From Nipponacmea schrenckii (lineage: Eukaryota > Mollusca > Gastropoda > Lottiidae), in the NCBI GenBank assembly GCA_030562195.1, contig JAUJPP010000005.1, positions 18,401,106 through 18,465,105 on the forward strand: a DNA stretch of 64,000 bases. The letters are read 5' to 3'. The notes under the pieces were generated by a model that made no database searches, was not told the DNA's origin, and saw nothing but the letters and a program-made list of their open reading frames with translations. Both the position numbers and the translations under genes were made by a program. Positions 24,165-34,860 of this stretch are shown in pieces. The stretch's first letter is position 1; every line of letters starts with the position of its first letter.

Positions 24165-24537
24165 AAAAATGTTTTAAGTTTTTTATGTTTTGGTATGCAT
24201 GTTATGATACCAAGTTGTTGAATGTCTGATGGCTCCCGTTTTTGGTATGAATAATTTTCAGATTTTACTATTCATTGACCTAAATCTATCCAGAAAAATT
24301 TAATGAAATCTGCTGTAAAACCAGATGAACCAGGGCTCCTATCATTTTTTATAGTTTTTACACATGAATATGCTTCCTCGTATGTGATTGGACCTTCGAT
24401 TGTATTTAATTCTGCATAAGTCAATTTGGGAAAATCATAGTTTTTGAGTTTTCTGTGATATCAATGTTTTGAATTTTTGTGTATTGTTTTTTGTTTCTGA
24501 TAGAATATCTTTTTGGTCGAAGAGTGTTTTTCCGGCT
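24165..24537 (-). pseudogene. L1-like LINE, linker and start of reverse transcriptase
   Basis: Minus frames read LFDQKDILSETKNNTQKFK, TYAELNTIEGPITYEEAY, CVKTIKNDRSPGSSGFTADF, IKFFWIDLG and IITCIPKHKKLKTFLK. The DRSPGSSGFTADF block is the start of the fingers (usually K.PG.DG). The last codons FLK join in frame to NWRPLTLLN at 21871 once the pearl-like insertion is removed, showing that both parts were one gene. The 5' end is cut at the inverted-repeat element beginning at 24538. Confidence 0.8.
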
Positions 24538-25499
24538 GCCTTGCAGAATAGACTTCTACATAATAGAACATATACCTTATATGGAATGATGACGTATTCA
24601 TTTGCATACGTAAAAAACGGCGGAAATGTACGGAAATTTATAAACATGCGTGGGAAATAAATTCTCCCTGACGGTCAAGGTCGGTAAAAAAGGACGTTAC
24701 GGCACTACTTCACTTGTGTATCTCTTTAACTTTATATCCACTAAAAAACGCCAAGGTGATGTTCTGGACACTATTCTATATACTCACACCAAATTTCATT
24801 AAAATCGGATCATTTTTTCTACTATAAATCGATTTTTTTTTTTGTATAAATATCGCTCTTTTGATAAATAATGTTCGAATGTCGAAAAATGGATAACTTC
24901 AATTTAATAAAGATAACGAGTCTTTTCGTAACAATACACACATGGACTTAGTCCGCTAATTCATTTGCCATCTATTTCCATGTTAAATCACAAAATTCAA
25001 CCTTCTAGAACTTTTTCCAGAAATCTCGTTGAAAACTTTCTTATATGCCACATGAAAGCCAGGCCAATACTTGGTTTCTGTACAAAAATCCAATATAGCA
25101 TGACCATGAAAATTTTGAACTTAAACAAAATGAAAGTAAACCACTACATTTTATCAACATCCACTGTCACTGCACACAAAACCACTATTTTTATAAATTA
25201 CCTTCCGCCAATTAAATTTCTCATTATCTCAGAAATTCCGAAAGAAAATGCAATTTCAGACATCAAATTTCAAATCTAGACCAAAAATTAGTCCAAAATG
25301 GGCATGCAAACACCCCCAAAGGAAGGGAGAAAGAGGATTTCTAAAAATAGAACGGACTAAATTCGTTATACAATCATTAGCATAAAATGTTTTAGTGGTC
25401 TGAGTCCTATATACTTGAGCAGTATCAGGGACGTTTTGAACCAACTTAATATAAATATCTTTACATGGAATTAAATTAGCCTTAGAGCCCCTACTTTTG

Positions 25500-25990
25500 G
25501 TATTCTACCACTGCCAGAAGTGACGATAAAAAATATTTGATTTTCTGTTGATGTGACCTAGCGACACTGACAATGACTCACATGACATGTGAGTCACCTG
25601 TATGACCCACACTGTCCAGTGTGCGATGTATGTATGCCATCATATCGTCTATATGCGTTATAAAGCACGTTCTTAAGTATCATACCTCTATTGGAAGTGG
25701 CGTAAAGAATTATTTGATTTTTCCATGATGTGACCTACAGGCACTGACAATGACTAACAAGTCTAATGAGTCACCCAATGACCCACACTGCCCAGCAACG
25801 GCCTAGGCCACCATATCGTCCATATGCGCATACCATATGCACCTACTTCAGTAGCCCACCACTGCCGCAACGATAAGAATTATTTGATACCAAATATATA
25901 CCACCATGCATATCGTCCATATGCGCCATATCGTCAACCATATCGTGTATATACGCCATATAGAGCCCCAACTTCAGTATCATACCGCTG
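25500..25990. repeat. Tandem repeat of about 178 bp, 2.5 copies
   Basis: The series CCACTGCCAGAAGTG...TATTTGATTTTC...GATGTGACCTA...CACTGACAATGACT...ATGACCCACACTG...ATATCGTC(C/T)ATATGCG appears at about 25505 and 25683, and partially at about 25857. Copies differ at roughly one base in six by eye. No gene. Confidence 0.75.
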
Positions 25991-26018
25991 ATAGTCTTTA
26001 AATCCCCAGTTCCGCATG

Positions 26019-26510
26019 CTGGACTTCAGCCCGGACTTACCCCGGACAAAATACCCTGTTATATCCCGGACGACCCCCGTATTTTTGGGTGAAATTTCAA
26101 GAAAAATGTCAAAAATAGTTCTGCACATATACCCGGAAAAGCAAAGGAGTACACCCGGATGAACAGATCGGGACAGATTCGGATTACACCTGAACCTTGC
26201 CGGTGTAGAGCAGGACATAGGCCCAGAGAAGACCCGAAAGCTTAACGCCGTAACACACGGAAGTATTTGTCATGTCAAATAAATCTTGGGCTCAGCCCGG
26301 ACCGCACTAAAGGAGTATCCACGAATCAGAGTCCGGGAGTATTCCGGGGCCTCAGTCCGGGAATGTGGGATTGAGGCTAAAGCCCAAACTAAAGGCCCGG
26401 AGTACTGCAAAACATTTTTGCTTGAAATTTCATCCAAAACTATTGGGGGTTGTCCAGGTTATACCGGGGTATTTTGTCCGAAGCTACTCTGGGCTGAAGT
26501 CCAGGCATGT
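26019..26510. repeat. Long imperfect palindrome
   Basis: The arm at about 26013-26115 (CATGCTGGACTTCAGCCC ... GGACAAAATACCC ... GAAATTTCAAG) pairs with about 26408-26508 (CTTGAAATTTCATCC ... GGGGTATTTTGTCC ... GGGCTGAAGTCCAG). The spacer of about 290 bases includes GC-rich CCGGA words. Plus and minus frames over it are mirror products of the palindrome. Confidence 0.7.
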
Positions 26511-26935
26511 GCTTAAAAGGACAACGGCGGCGTTTGTTTCGACCAATCGAACGTTAGTCTAAAAAACGAGAGTTTTTTTACCTGAGCTAATCAGTAATAG
26601 CGTTCACAGCTCACTGTAAAAATTTGAGCCTTCAAATCCATGTATATCCATAATTATCTGCATTTGAAAGTTGGAATTACGACTAATAATTAAGTGAGAC
26701 TACGCGATATTATAGAAAATACATATATAGAAATAGAAATCATAAAGAAGTACAAAAGGGAAGTAGTGCCGTAACGTCCCTTTTTACCAACCTTGACCGT
26801 CAGAGAGAATTTATTTCTCACGCATGTTTATAAATTTCCGTACATTTCCGCCGTTTTTGTACGTATGCAAACGAATAAGTCATCATTCCATATAAGGTAT
26901 ATGTTCTATTATGTAGAAGTCTATTCTGCAAGGCT

Positions 26936-27045
26936 CGATAATGCTAAGTGCGTAATGCAAAGTGACTAATGCAGAATGTATAATGCAACGTGTCTAATGC
27001 AAAATGCATAATGCAAAGTGTAAATTGTAAGCTGCATTGTAGTCT
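26936..27045 (+). repeat. Short TAATGCA-based repeats
   Basis: Seven or eight irregular repeats of the type TAATGCAAAGTG/TAATGCAGAATG follow the right terminus of the inverted-repeat element. No coding meaning. Confidence 0.6.
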
Positions 27046-27184
27046 GCAACACTATCGAGAATATTGGCAACGTTATACCTCCATACAGCGGATGCCGTCT
27101 ATTGTTATGTCTATTACTAACAGGTTACCTACATCGTCATGTTCAGATTGTGAATTGTGAAATCAAAGTTGTTGTTAAATAATA

Positions 27185-27945
27185 TAGCTACACCTCTTGA
27201 ATAGTCCAGTATTACTTAGTTGACAAGTTATTACCACTTGATCAAAACTTATACTTAACAGTTAAATATTCTGAAATATCTCTGTCCAATCAATGTAGAA
27301 ATTATATAGTCTCAGTCCTGTATTAAATAGTTGACGAGTTATTACAACTGGATCAAAACTTATACTTACCCTTAAAATATTTTGAAATATCTTAGTCCAA
27401 TCAATGTAGAATTATAGTGTCTCAGTCCAGTGTTAATTAGTTGACAAGTTATTACCACTGGATCAAAACTTATACTTACCATTTAAATATTTTGAAATAT
27501 CTTAGTCCAATCATTGTAGAATTATAGTGTCTCAGTCCAGTATTAAATAGTTGACAAGTTATTACCACTGGATCAAAACTTATACTTACCATTTAAATAT
27601 TTTGAAATATCTTAGTCCAATCATTGTAGAATTATAGTGTCTCAGTCCAGTATTAAATAGTTGACAAGTTATTACCACTGAGTCAAAACTTATACTTACC
27701 ATTTAAATATTCTGAAATATCTTGGTCTAATCAATGTAGAATTATAGTGTCTCAGTCCAGTGTTAATTAGTTGACAAGTTATTACCACTGGATCAAAACT
27801 TATACTTACCATTTAAATATTCTGAAATATCTTAGTCTAATCAATGTAGAATTATTGTGTCTCCGTCCTGTATTAAATAGTTGACAAGTTATTACCACTG
27901 GATCAAAACTTATACTTACCATTTACATGTTTTCTATTATTCTCA
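27185..27945. repeat. 110-bp satellite, seven copies
   Basis: The word TTGACAAGTTATTACCACTG recurs at about 27220, 27331 (variant), 27441, 27551, 27661, 27771 and 27881, a constant 110-base step over the last five. Each unit continues ACTTATACTTACC...AAATATTTTGAAATATCTTAG...TTATAGTGTCTCAGTCCAG. Middle copies are nearly identical and outer copies diverge, as expected for unequal exchange. No frame of interest. Confidence 0.9.
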
Positions 27946-28367
27946 TTCAATTGCAGATGATCTCTTATGTCTCTAATCGACTCTGGTTTCTAGTAACCCT
28001 CACGCATTATTATGAATTATAATGCGATATCCACCATGTACATACGTTTGTTTTTCTGTATATATAAGCACTTAGCTTTATTTCTTTACTTCCGTCCTTT
28101 ACATTCCATGACCACATATCTATCCTTTCATTTCACTTATTTCTCGCCATCCATCAATCTTTCTAATGAACACATTGACTTCGTTCACAGCACGTGTACC
28201 ATGGGTGCCTCTAATAGACTTTGACTTTATTTTTCATCTTCAAGGTAAATAACTCTCCTGACCCATCGTGTTCTTGTTAGTATCATCTTAACACATTTTT
28301 GTGATATACCTGTCTCAACTATCTCTAAAATGCGATTCGGTCCTTCAGAAACTCAAGTTATATTTTT
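27946..28367. other. No gene recognised
   Basis: A 70-codon plus frame at 28012-28224 shows no motif and an AT-driven composition. Nothing else is visible. Confidence 0.35.
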
Positions 28368-28400
28368 ATACGCCCTCACATGAAATATATCACAATATAT
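28368..28400 (+). mobile_element. Truncated pearl-like element head
   Basis: TTTTTATACGCCCTCACATG followed by ATATCACAATAT is the head palindrome and first bases of the element family at 13811 and 21872. No core repeats follow; the LINE fragment begins at once. Confidence 0.55.
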
Positions 28401-28940
28401 TGAAAAAACCCAGGTCCTAACATTAAAAACAAATGCATCTCTATAATTCACCAAAACGTACGTAGCCTAACTAATGAAAAAAATCATCAGATCGAGGCAG
28501 CCTTTCATGACATAGACATTTTGACTTTATTGGAAACCTGACTGAATCCGAGCACTGAACCAGAGAAAATTATTATCAAAAACTTACACCTCCCCAGCCT
28601 TTGAAACAGATCCAACACCCTAGGTGTTCTTCTTCTCTCAAACATCGTCCAGAACTTCAATCTGTAGGTCTGGAAGCAGTATGAATTGAAATTAAGAAAT
28701 AAAAGCCGAAACTTTCTTGTTGGTTCCTTCTGCAGGACAACATACGCCCCATCGGAGTACTGGAATAAGATCGTAGACAGTGTTTCAAAAGCCAAGGATC
28801 TTGACAAGCATATATAATCATACTTGGAGATTTTAATGTTAACTTCCTAACCTCGCAAAACAGTGGATTACACAACATCATACGTCACTTTAACCTAACA
28901 CAACTTATCTCGGAACCTATAGGTAGGATAGTTGAATTTA
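28400..28940 (+). pseudogene. LINE endonuclease (EEP) fragment
   Basis: Plus frames with several shifts read DIDILTLLETWL (the Glu motif), LGVLLLSNIVQNF, NFLVGSFCRTTYAPSEYWNK with IVDSVSKAKDLDKH, then IIILGDFNVNFL (the GDFN catalytic motif), NIIRHFNLTQLISEPIGRI. It covers the middle and late part of the endonuclease of a CR1/Jockey-like element. The final Asp-His (SDH) box is absent and no reverse transcriptase follows. Confidence 0.75.
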
Positions 28941-29320
28941 GATGTGACCGCCCCGGGTGTAGGACATAGGACCTTAAAGCGAAATTCACGCTTAATTAAC
29001 CACGCTTGACAATTGAGATGTCAAACTAATGTGATGTCGAACGTAGAAAACGTTGGCGGACTGACAAGTCGGGTGTTGATGTGCTCTGCAAATTTGTCAA
29101 CTGTTCTTGCTTTCCGGTTTTGTTTTGATTTGTACGGTCTATAGATTTCGACTGTGGTATTTTTTCGCTCCCTCTCATCTGAATTAACAGTTTAAAAGTG
29201 GTTTATAAATGTAGCTTATAAATGTGAAAAAATGAGACCACCAATGTAAATAAGCCCAATTCCGGTTGGATTCTGTAATCCAGGAGGTTTTTTTTTTTTT
29301 TTGTTCTTTTTTTTTTCTTA
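28941..29320. other. No gene recognised
   Basis: Between the endonuclease fragment and a T tract (29288-29312, broken by a G) nothing coding is seen. Confidence 0.35.
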
Positions 29321-29324
29321 CATA

Positions 29325-29690
29325 ATGGAGAAACTTAACAGAAAATTAACCCTAATTCCTAACGAATCTTCCAGGCCTAATTCCACTTAATTTATAAGGA
29401 CAATAGCAAAACGTGACATCGATATTTATCAAATGGACTGTTTCCAAAATATAGGACAAGGACGCATATTGGTCACGTTAGACTCCACAGAATCCACAGA
29501 GAAATTCTTAACAGAATTTAACGCATTGGACAAAAAGAATTTGACATAGATTACACGATCTTATACTGAAACTGGTTATATCGAGTCCGAAGGGAGTTCT
29601 CTCCAAGCGGAACTATCATACCAATTAGATGATTGTATAGATGAAGAACGCCCCCCCCCCCTCTGGTATGGACTACAGCCGTAATAACTC
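29325..29690 (+). pseudogene. Putative retroelement ORF1 fragment
   Basis: ATG at 29325 opens a frame MEKLNRKLTLIPNESS..., a stop, then AKRDIDIYQMDCFQNIGQGR, ILVTLDSTESTEKFLTEFNA, a stop, then ETGYIESEGSSLQAEL. The balanced, hydrophilic composition and the position after a T tract suggest an RRM-type ORF1 of a non-LTR element, but I cannot name the family with certainty. It ends before a C run at 29650-29660. Confidence 0.4.
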
Positions 29691-30040
29691 TGAGTTGTTC
29701 AACATCAGCTATAATAAACAACCTGTGATATTGTTCAACTAAACTATTTCATTACTAAATTTTAAGTAAACATATATCTATAATTAAATAAATTACTAAC
29801 ATTTTAACATAATGCACATTCGCACCTTAAATGAAAATAGATGTTTTAAAGACAAAACTTGAATTACAGTCTTAAAAATGTAATATACTATGCCTACAAG
29901 GGACTGATTGTATCAAAAAACTAATATTAGTACTCCACCAGCCACTAGAATCCTTTTATAATCTTTTAAATGTAAATTATCGCTTGCAGATATATTTTTA
30001 AAGTACAACACCCCATAAAGTGTATAATACATAATAATAA
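29691..30040. other. No gene recognised; (ATA)n
   Basis: AT-rich sequence ending in a short ATA microsatellite at about 30030-30050. Confidence 0.35.
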
Positions 30041-30049
30041 TAATAATAA

Positions 30050-31381
30050 TAACTAGAACTGTGAACAGCTCCGAGCATGGCAACTATGCGTTATCCCATG
30101 GATTTCGAACATTTTGAAACTTCTAACCTGCTAGCTTTCAATTCCGGTACTTTTCAGCCTCCAATTGTGGAACAAGCGTAACAATATTGTTAGATCTATA
30201 GACAGCTGATGTCAAGGCCATTCTATATGGAAAATTTCAAGGTCATTGAAGGTGAAGGTCACAAGATTTAGAATTTCAAATTTTTAAAAAATTCAAACGG
30301 GCATAAATAATAAATGACGGACTAATTAAATTTTAAAGAAAATTTGTCATTCTCGGAAAAATGGCGCATGCGCAACTAGCAATTGGAATTTTTTTCTTCT
30401 CGGGGGATACAAATTATTTTGTATAGCTAATATATACTGTTTTTGCTTACATTCTTGAATTACACGGGATGTAGGGTCGCCTGAAATGAGATAAAAAACC
30501 GGAAGTCCCCACGCCCAAACCGGAAGTGATCAAAAAATTTTGATGATATATTTTTAATTGTGTTGCTTATTTATCTATATCCTGTAAATTTCAGATCGAT
30601 CCGAACATTAGAGCCCGAAAGTGTAATATAACCGTCCCAAATTGCAAAATAGTCAGATTTCGGTGGGCTATAAAACCGGAAGTTAATATTTGTCATGCAA
30701 TATCAGCACATCTATAGACAGCTGAGGTCAAGGACATTCTACATCTCAAATGTCAAGGTCATTGAAGGTCAAGGTCACGAGATATAGAGTTTTAAATTTT
30801 TGAAAAATTCGAACGGGCATAAAAAAAATTCAAATTCGAAAATCAAAATTCTGTTCCCAACATTTTTTAGATAAAGTATCAAGGTTTTGATAGACACCAA
30901 AATCATAAAAATCGGTCAATAATTGGCGGACTTTTAAATTTTTAAGAAAATTTGCCATTTTTGAAAACTGCGCATGCGCAACATTCAATTTAATTTTTCT
31001 TCATATCAGGGGATTAAAATCATTTAGTATAGCTTAAATATACTGTTTTTGTTTAGATTCTTGAATTACATGGGAAGCAGGGTCGCTCGACATGAGACGA
31101 AAAAACCGGAAGTCCCCACGCCCAAACCGGAAGTGATCAAAAAATTTTGATGATGTAGTTTTAATTGCGCTGCCTATCTATCTATATCCTGTAAATTTCA
31201 GACCGATCCGACTATTAGGGCCCGAGCTAGCTTGAAATCTTATTTGCATATTATGCAATTAACCACTTTCGGGTTAGCGAAAATATTATGTTAGATATTC
31301 ATTTTTGATTCCAGCCCATATAAAAACCATTGGTGAAAACAAAATTAGTCTATCTTTTTCCGTTTGGGCAAGCGAGCTTCC

Positions 31382-31418
<37 letters not shown>

Positions 31419-31419
31419 A
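30050..31419 (+). repeat. Two-copy tandem repeat ending in poly(A), rich in AGGTCA half-sites
   Basis: Landmarks repeat in order: ATCTATAGACAGCTGA at 30194 and 30710; CAAGGTCATTGAAGGT(G/C)AAGG at about 30238 and 30754; GCGCATGCGCAA at about 30363 and 30967; ACCGGAAGTCCCCACGCCCA at 30498 and 31105. The offset grows from 516 to 607, so copy 2 has an insertion. The block ends at an A run of about 35 at 31383-31417, which fits a retroposed element or the tail of one. No coding frames. Confidence 0.75.
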
Positions 31420-31811
31420 TCCGAACGAAAACAAAGCGTGACAAATTTTATTTGCCACGCAATAATAATTTAGTTTATTAGTTGTGTCACAAATCACAGG
31501 CATAAATATACAACATAATAAGGAATAATAATAGGATTCCCGGCCAAAATTGGCCTATCTGACACTTACAGGTAAAAACATATTTACATATTACAATTTA
31601 AATAAATATACATCTACCTCTAGATTTAAACTATTGATTAGTTCATAAATTAAAACTATTTTCTCAGTATTGTATAAAAATTACAAATAAAACAAAATAA
31701 TACACGGGCTCTCTCTACACTATAGTAACAGTAAATATTGTCTGGTTATTTAAAAGCTAAAATTTTCTGACGTGTTTTATACATATTAGAGAGTAATTTA
31801 CCCAAGTGATA
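31420..31811 (-). other. LINE 3' untranslated region (probable)
   Basis: No frame. The following ORF runs on the minus strand and its stop is at 31812, so this interval is by position the 3' untranslated part of that LINE. Confidence 0.4.
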
Positions 31812-32820
31812 TTAGACGGGCGCCTCACTCATAATAAAATAAAATTTGTCACGTTCCGATAAAAGGCTAAAATTTGAAGACATATTTCGACAAAAGATTA
31901 AAAGATCAGATCTTATACTGTTATAAACGGGGCAATTAATCATCACATGGAACTCATCTTCAATATCATTTTCCTCACAACATTTACATTTACGCCTATC
32001 GAGTGGGGTCGGTGGTTTGGAATAACGTCCAGTTTCAATAGCGATAGGGAGACAACCACTTCTTAACTGGCAAATGATGCGTCTTTGTGACCTTGGTATG
32101 CGGACATCCGTTACATAAAGCTCCAGGGAGAGATCAGTTTTAAACTTCCTGTATGTTCGTAGTTTATTACCGTTAGTATTTTGCCGATCATTAAATAGTT
32201 GTCTATTCCATTCAGCTGAGTCGAAGTTCAGTATTTTGCTTCTTTTTGTGATGAACATATTGGAGGAGAGATGCTTAAGTATACCGAAAATATGCCTATG
32301 TTGATCCGCTCGGAACAACTTGCATAATAATCTGATTCACTCCGCTTTCTGTTTTGACAAACATGAAAGCCATCCCATGTCTCCCCTACTTGCAACATTT
32401 GGTGTGAATCTGCCGAACCCTAAAAAGAATTTCATAGCCTTATTTTGAACTGAATTAATACATGAATATTCCTTTGTACCCCATATTCCCACACACTAGA
32501 ACAAAATAGGCTCAACCAGGTTATTATACAAGTTAGTAAACACAGAGTATGACATTCCACCACATAATTTGAATTTTGTGCAAAGGGCTCCTAGAGCTCG
32601 ACTGGCTGACTTAGCTAATTCGGTAGTTGCCTTTTTCATGTCCAAATGTTCGTCAATCCAAATACCTAAGTATCTGTATACATCTGTGAATTTGATATTG
32701 GATAGACCACATGAAAAATCAAAACTAGATGTAGGGATTGAAGGGATTCTTTAATAAACAATGTTCGATTTTTTGGGGTTGATGTTCAGATTAACACTGG
32801 TGCCCCATTTAGACCAACTC
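31812..32820 (-). pseudogene. LINE ORF2 C-terminal half, 5'-truncated
   Basis: The minus strand starts abruptly at WSKWGTSVNLNINPKKSNIV, then YLGIWIDEHLDMKKATTEL, AKSASRALGALCTKFKLCGG, YNNLVEPILF, GIWGTKEYSCINSVQNKAMK, and an open frame of 168 codons (32318-31812) ending with RRIICQLRSGCLPIAIETGR, RRKCKCCEENDIEDEFHVMI, the zinc-finger-like end of a reverse transcriptase. Two stops interrupt the middle. It is a typical 5'-truncated copy joined at about 32820 to the proline-rich repeat of the next ORF. The part from 31952 upward is duplicated at 33995. Confidence 0.8.
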
Positions 32821-33120
32821 AAAATCCAAATCCAACTCAAAATCCAAGACCAAGTCCAACTCCAAGTCAAACTACAAGCCCAACTCAAAGCGTAACTCCA
32901 AGGCTAAGCCCAACTCCAAGACCAACTCCGAGGCTAAGCCCAACTCCGAGGCTAAGCCCAACACCAAGGCTAAGCCCAACTCCAAGGCTAAGCCCAACTC
33001 AAAGGCTAAGCCCAACTCAAAGGCTAAGCCCAACTCCAAGGCTAAGCTCAAGACCAACCCGCAGTTCACCATCCCCTAGTCCAGCAGACTTTGGTAAACG
33101 TTCTCGTAGAGAAGGTACCC
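32821..33120 (+). repeat. Proline-rich coding minisatellite, copy A
   Basis: Units of CCAACTCCAAGGCTAAGC (18 bases, with 12- and 18-base variants) encode PTPRLS repeats in the plus frame that leads toward the SGNH-like ORF. In this copy an extra C in the run at 33118-33124 puts the repeat out of frame with the following domain. Minus frames over it (ALELGLALELG) are artefacts. Confidence 0.85.
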
Positions 33121-33918
33121 CCCCTTCTCTTTTCCCTTTCAGATTCCTCGCCTACACCATCTGAATCTTCACCACGTGACCCAGGTTCGGTCGACCTTTC
33201 TTCCTTCTGTAAGTTTTTGGATCAACAAACCACCCCGAATTTTCCAACCAGGTCAAGTGTGCCCAGACCATCTCCACCACGAACCAGATCTCAGTCCGTA
33301 CCCAATGCCACATTTGTAACAACTACCAATCCAGTACCTATCACCCCGTCGACAACCATTATATCCGCTACCAAACCCTTTTATCACCAAACCAAGGACA
33401 AGTCATCATGGAATCTACCTGCTCTACAGAAATCTACTTTAATTATTGGGTCCTCAAACCTCAACCGAATTACCAAAACAGCTCCAGACACCGAAATACA
33501 CTCGTATCCTGGTGCCCAAATCCACCACATCCAGTCCATCCTTGAATCTTACGACCATGATCATAAACCGGCTACGATCATTCTGCATGTAGGCCTCAAC
33601 AATCGTGACCAGTTAGCCAAAACCTCATTTAACCAAGCCCAGAAATTAATTTCCACAGCCAACCAAACCTTTCCTACCTCCAAGATCATCTTTTCTTGTA
33701 TACCTATCTCTAATAAAATCTCTAAGAAAGCCCAGCAGAATCTTAAGACATTCAACGATATGATGATGAACTCCGACACTGAGAACGCAACAATCCTGTC
33801 ACCCTACGAAGAAGAATTCGAACCAGTTGATAATCTTCATTGGTCTCCGGAAACAGCCAACAATATATACTTGTTTTGGATACACCAGCTTCAAGCACCG
33901 GGTAAGTCTTTAAACTAA
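33091..33918 (+). CDS. SGNH/GDSL-hydrolase-like ORF1 linked to a Penelope-like element, copy A
   Basis: Open frame of 275 codons. Residues 1-100 are Ser/Pro/Thr-rich and probably disordered. From about residue 115 a compact domain begins: KSTLIIGSSNLNRI (position of the GDS block, with Ser-Ser for Asp-Ser), YPGAQIHHIQSIL, PATIILHVGLNNRDQ (GxND block, GLNN), FPTSKIIFSCIP, and near the end DNLHWSPETANNIY (DxxH block). This is the order of the SGNH esterase fold; such domains are known in ORF1 of CR1-like retrotransposons. The frame ends T TTA AAC TAA at 33909-33918, a -1 slip site into the Penelope frame. In copy A the downstream reverse transcriptase is cut off by the duplication. Start uncertain: the true frame may begin upstream in the proline repeat. 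Confidence 0.7.
   Translation: MVNVLVEKVPPLLFSLSDSSPTPSESSPRDPGSVDLSSFCKFLDQQTTPNFPTRSSVPRPSPPRTRSQSVPNATFVTTTNPVPITPSTTIISATKPFYHQTKDKSSWNLPALQKSTLIIGSSNLNRITKTAPDTEIHSYPGAQIHHIQSILESYDHDHKPATIILHVGLNNRDQLAKTSFNQAQKLISTANQTFPTSKIIFSCIPISNKISKKAQQNLKTFNDMMMNSDTENATILSPYEEEFEPVDNLHWSPETANNIYLFWIHQLQAPGKSLN
33909..33915 (+). promoter_or_regulatory. Candidate -1 ribosomal frameshift heptamer, copy A
   Basis: T TTA AAC in the zero frame of the SGNH-like ORF, followed directly by TAA. A slip by -1 gives TTT AAA CTA ATT ACT, which is the frame that carries the Penelope-like protein. A short GC stem (GGCC...GGCC) starts about 27 bases downstream, further than the usual spacer. GGGTAAGT at 33900-33907 also resembles a splice donor, a rival explanation. 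Confidence 0.55.
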
Positions 33919-33999
33919 TTACTGGGGATAAAAATATTGAGAGGCCGCCGCTAGGCCAAACCGTCGTTAACTTAAGCCGAAAAATTCTCACCTCACTCA

Positions 34000-34860
34000 T
34001 CTTCAATATCATTTTCCTCACAACATTTACATTTACGCCTATCGAGTGGGGTCGGTGGTTTGGAATAACGTCCAGTTTCAATAGCGATAGGGAGACAACC
34101 ACTTCTTAACTGGCAAATGATGCGTCTTTGTGACCTTGGTATGCGGACATCCGTTACATAAAGCTCCAGGGAGAGATCAGTTTTAAACTTCCTGTATGTT
34201 CGTAGTTTATTACCGTTAGTATTTTGCCGATCATTAAATAGTTGTCTATTCCATTCAGCTGAGTCGAAGTTCAGTATTTTGCTTCTTTTTGTGATGAACA
34301 TATTGGAGGAGAGATGCTTAAGTATACCGAAAATCTGCCTTTGTTGATCCGCTCGGAACAACTTGCATAATAATCTGATTCACTCCGCTTTCTGTTTTGA
34401 CAAACATGAAAGCCATCCCATGTCTCCCCTACTTGCAACATTTGGTGTGAATCTGCCGAACCCTAAAAACAATTTCATAGCCTTATTTTGAACTGAATTA
34501 TTACACGAATATTCCTTTGTACCCCATATTCCCACACACTAGAACAAAATAGGCTCAACCAGGTTATTATACATGTTAGTAAACACAGAGTATGACATTC
34601 CACCACATAATTTGAATTTTGTGCTAAGGGCTCCTAGAGCTCGACTGGCTGACTTAGCTAATTCGGTAGTTGCCTTTTTCATGTCCAAATGTTCGTCAAT
34701 CCAAATACCTAAGTATCTGTATACATCTGTGAATTTGATATTGGATAGACCACATGAAAAATCAAAACTAGATGTAGGGATTGAAGGGTTTCTTTAATAA
34801 ACAATGTTCGATTTTTTGGGGTTGATGTTCAGATTAACACTGGTGCCCCATTTAGACCAA
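34000..34860 (-). pseudogene. LINE ORF2 C-terminal part, duplicated copy B
   Basis: Same protein as at 31952-32820: MFRADQQRQIFGILKHLSSN down to CKCCEENDIEDE, where the frame runs into the duplication junction, plus the upstream GIWIDEHLDMKKATTEL part. The missing C-terminus (FHVMINCP and after) is exactly what lies outside duplicated unit A, which confirms the direction of the copying. Confidence 0.8.

Larger units (their letters stand above)
24538..26934. mobile_element. DNA element with 175-bp terminal inverted repeats, no transposase
   Basis: The left terminus 24538-24711 (GCCTTGCAGAATAGACTTCT ... GGACGTTACGGCACTACTTC) is complementary, with few mismatches, to 26760-26934. No long frame in between resembles a transposase, so the copy is non-autonomous. 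It interrupts, or truncates, the L1-like LINE at 24537. Internally it carries tandem repeats (25500-25990) and a long palindrome (26019-26510). I could not read a clear target duplication. Confidence 0.8.
31952..33991. repeat. Tandem duplication, unit A
   Basis: Everything from ACTCATCTTCAATATC at 31952 to AATTCTCAC at 33991 is repeated, almost base for base, at 33995-36121. The unit includes the LINE end, the proline-rich repeat, the SGNH-like ORF and the first codons of the Penelope frame. The junction ...TTCTCAC|CTC|ACTCATC shows only a short CTCA/CTCAC microhomology, so this is a local duplication and not two transposition events. Confidence 0.9.
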
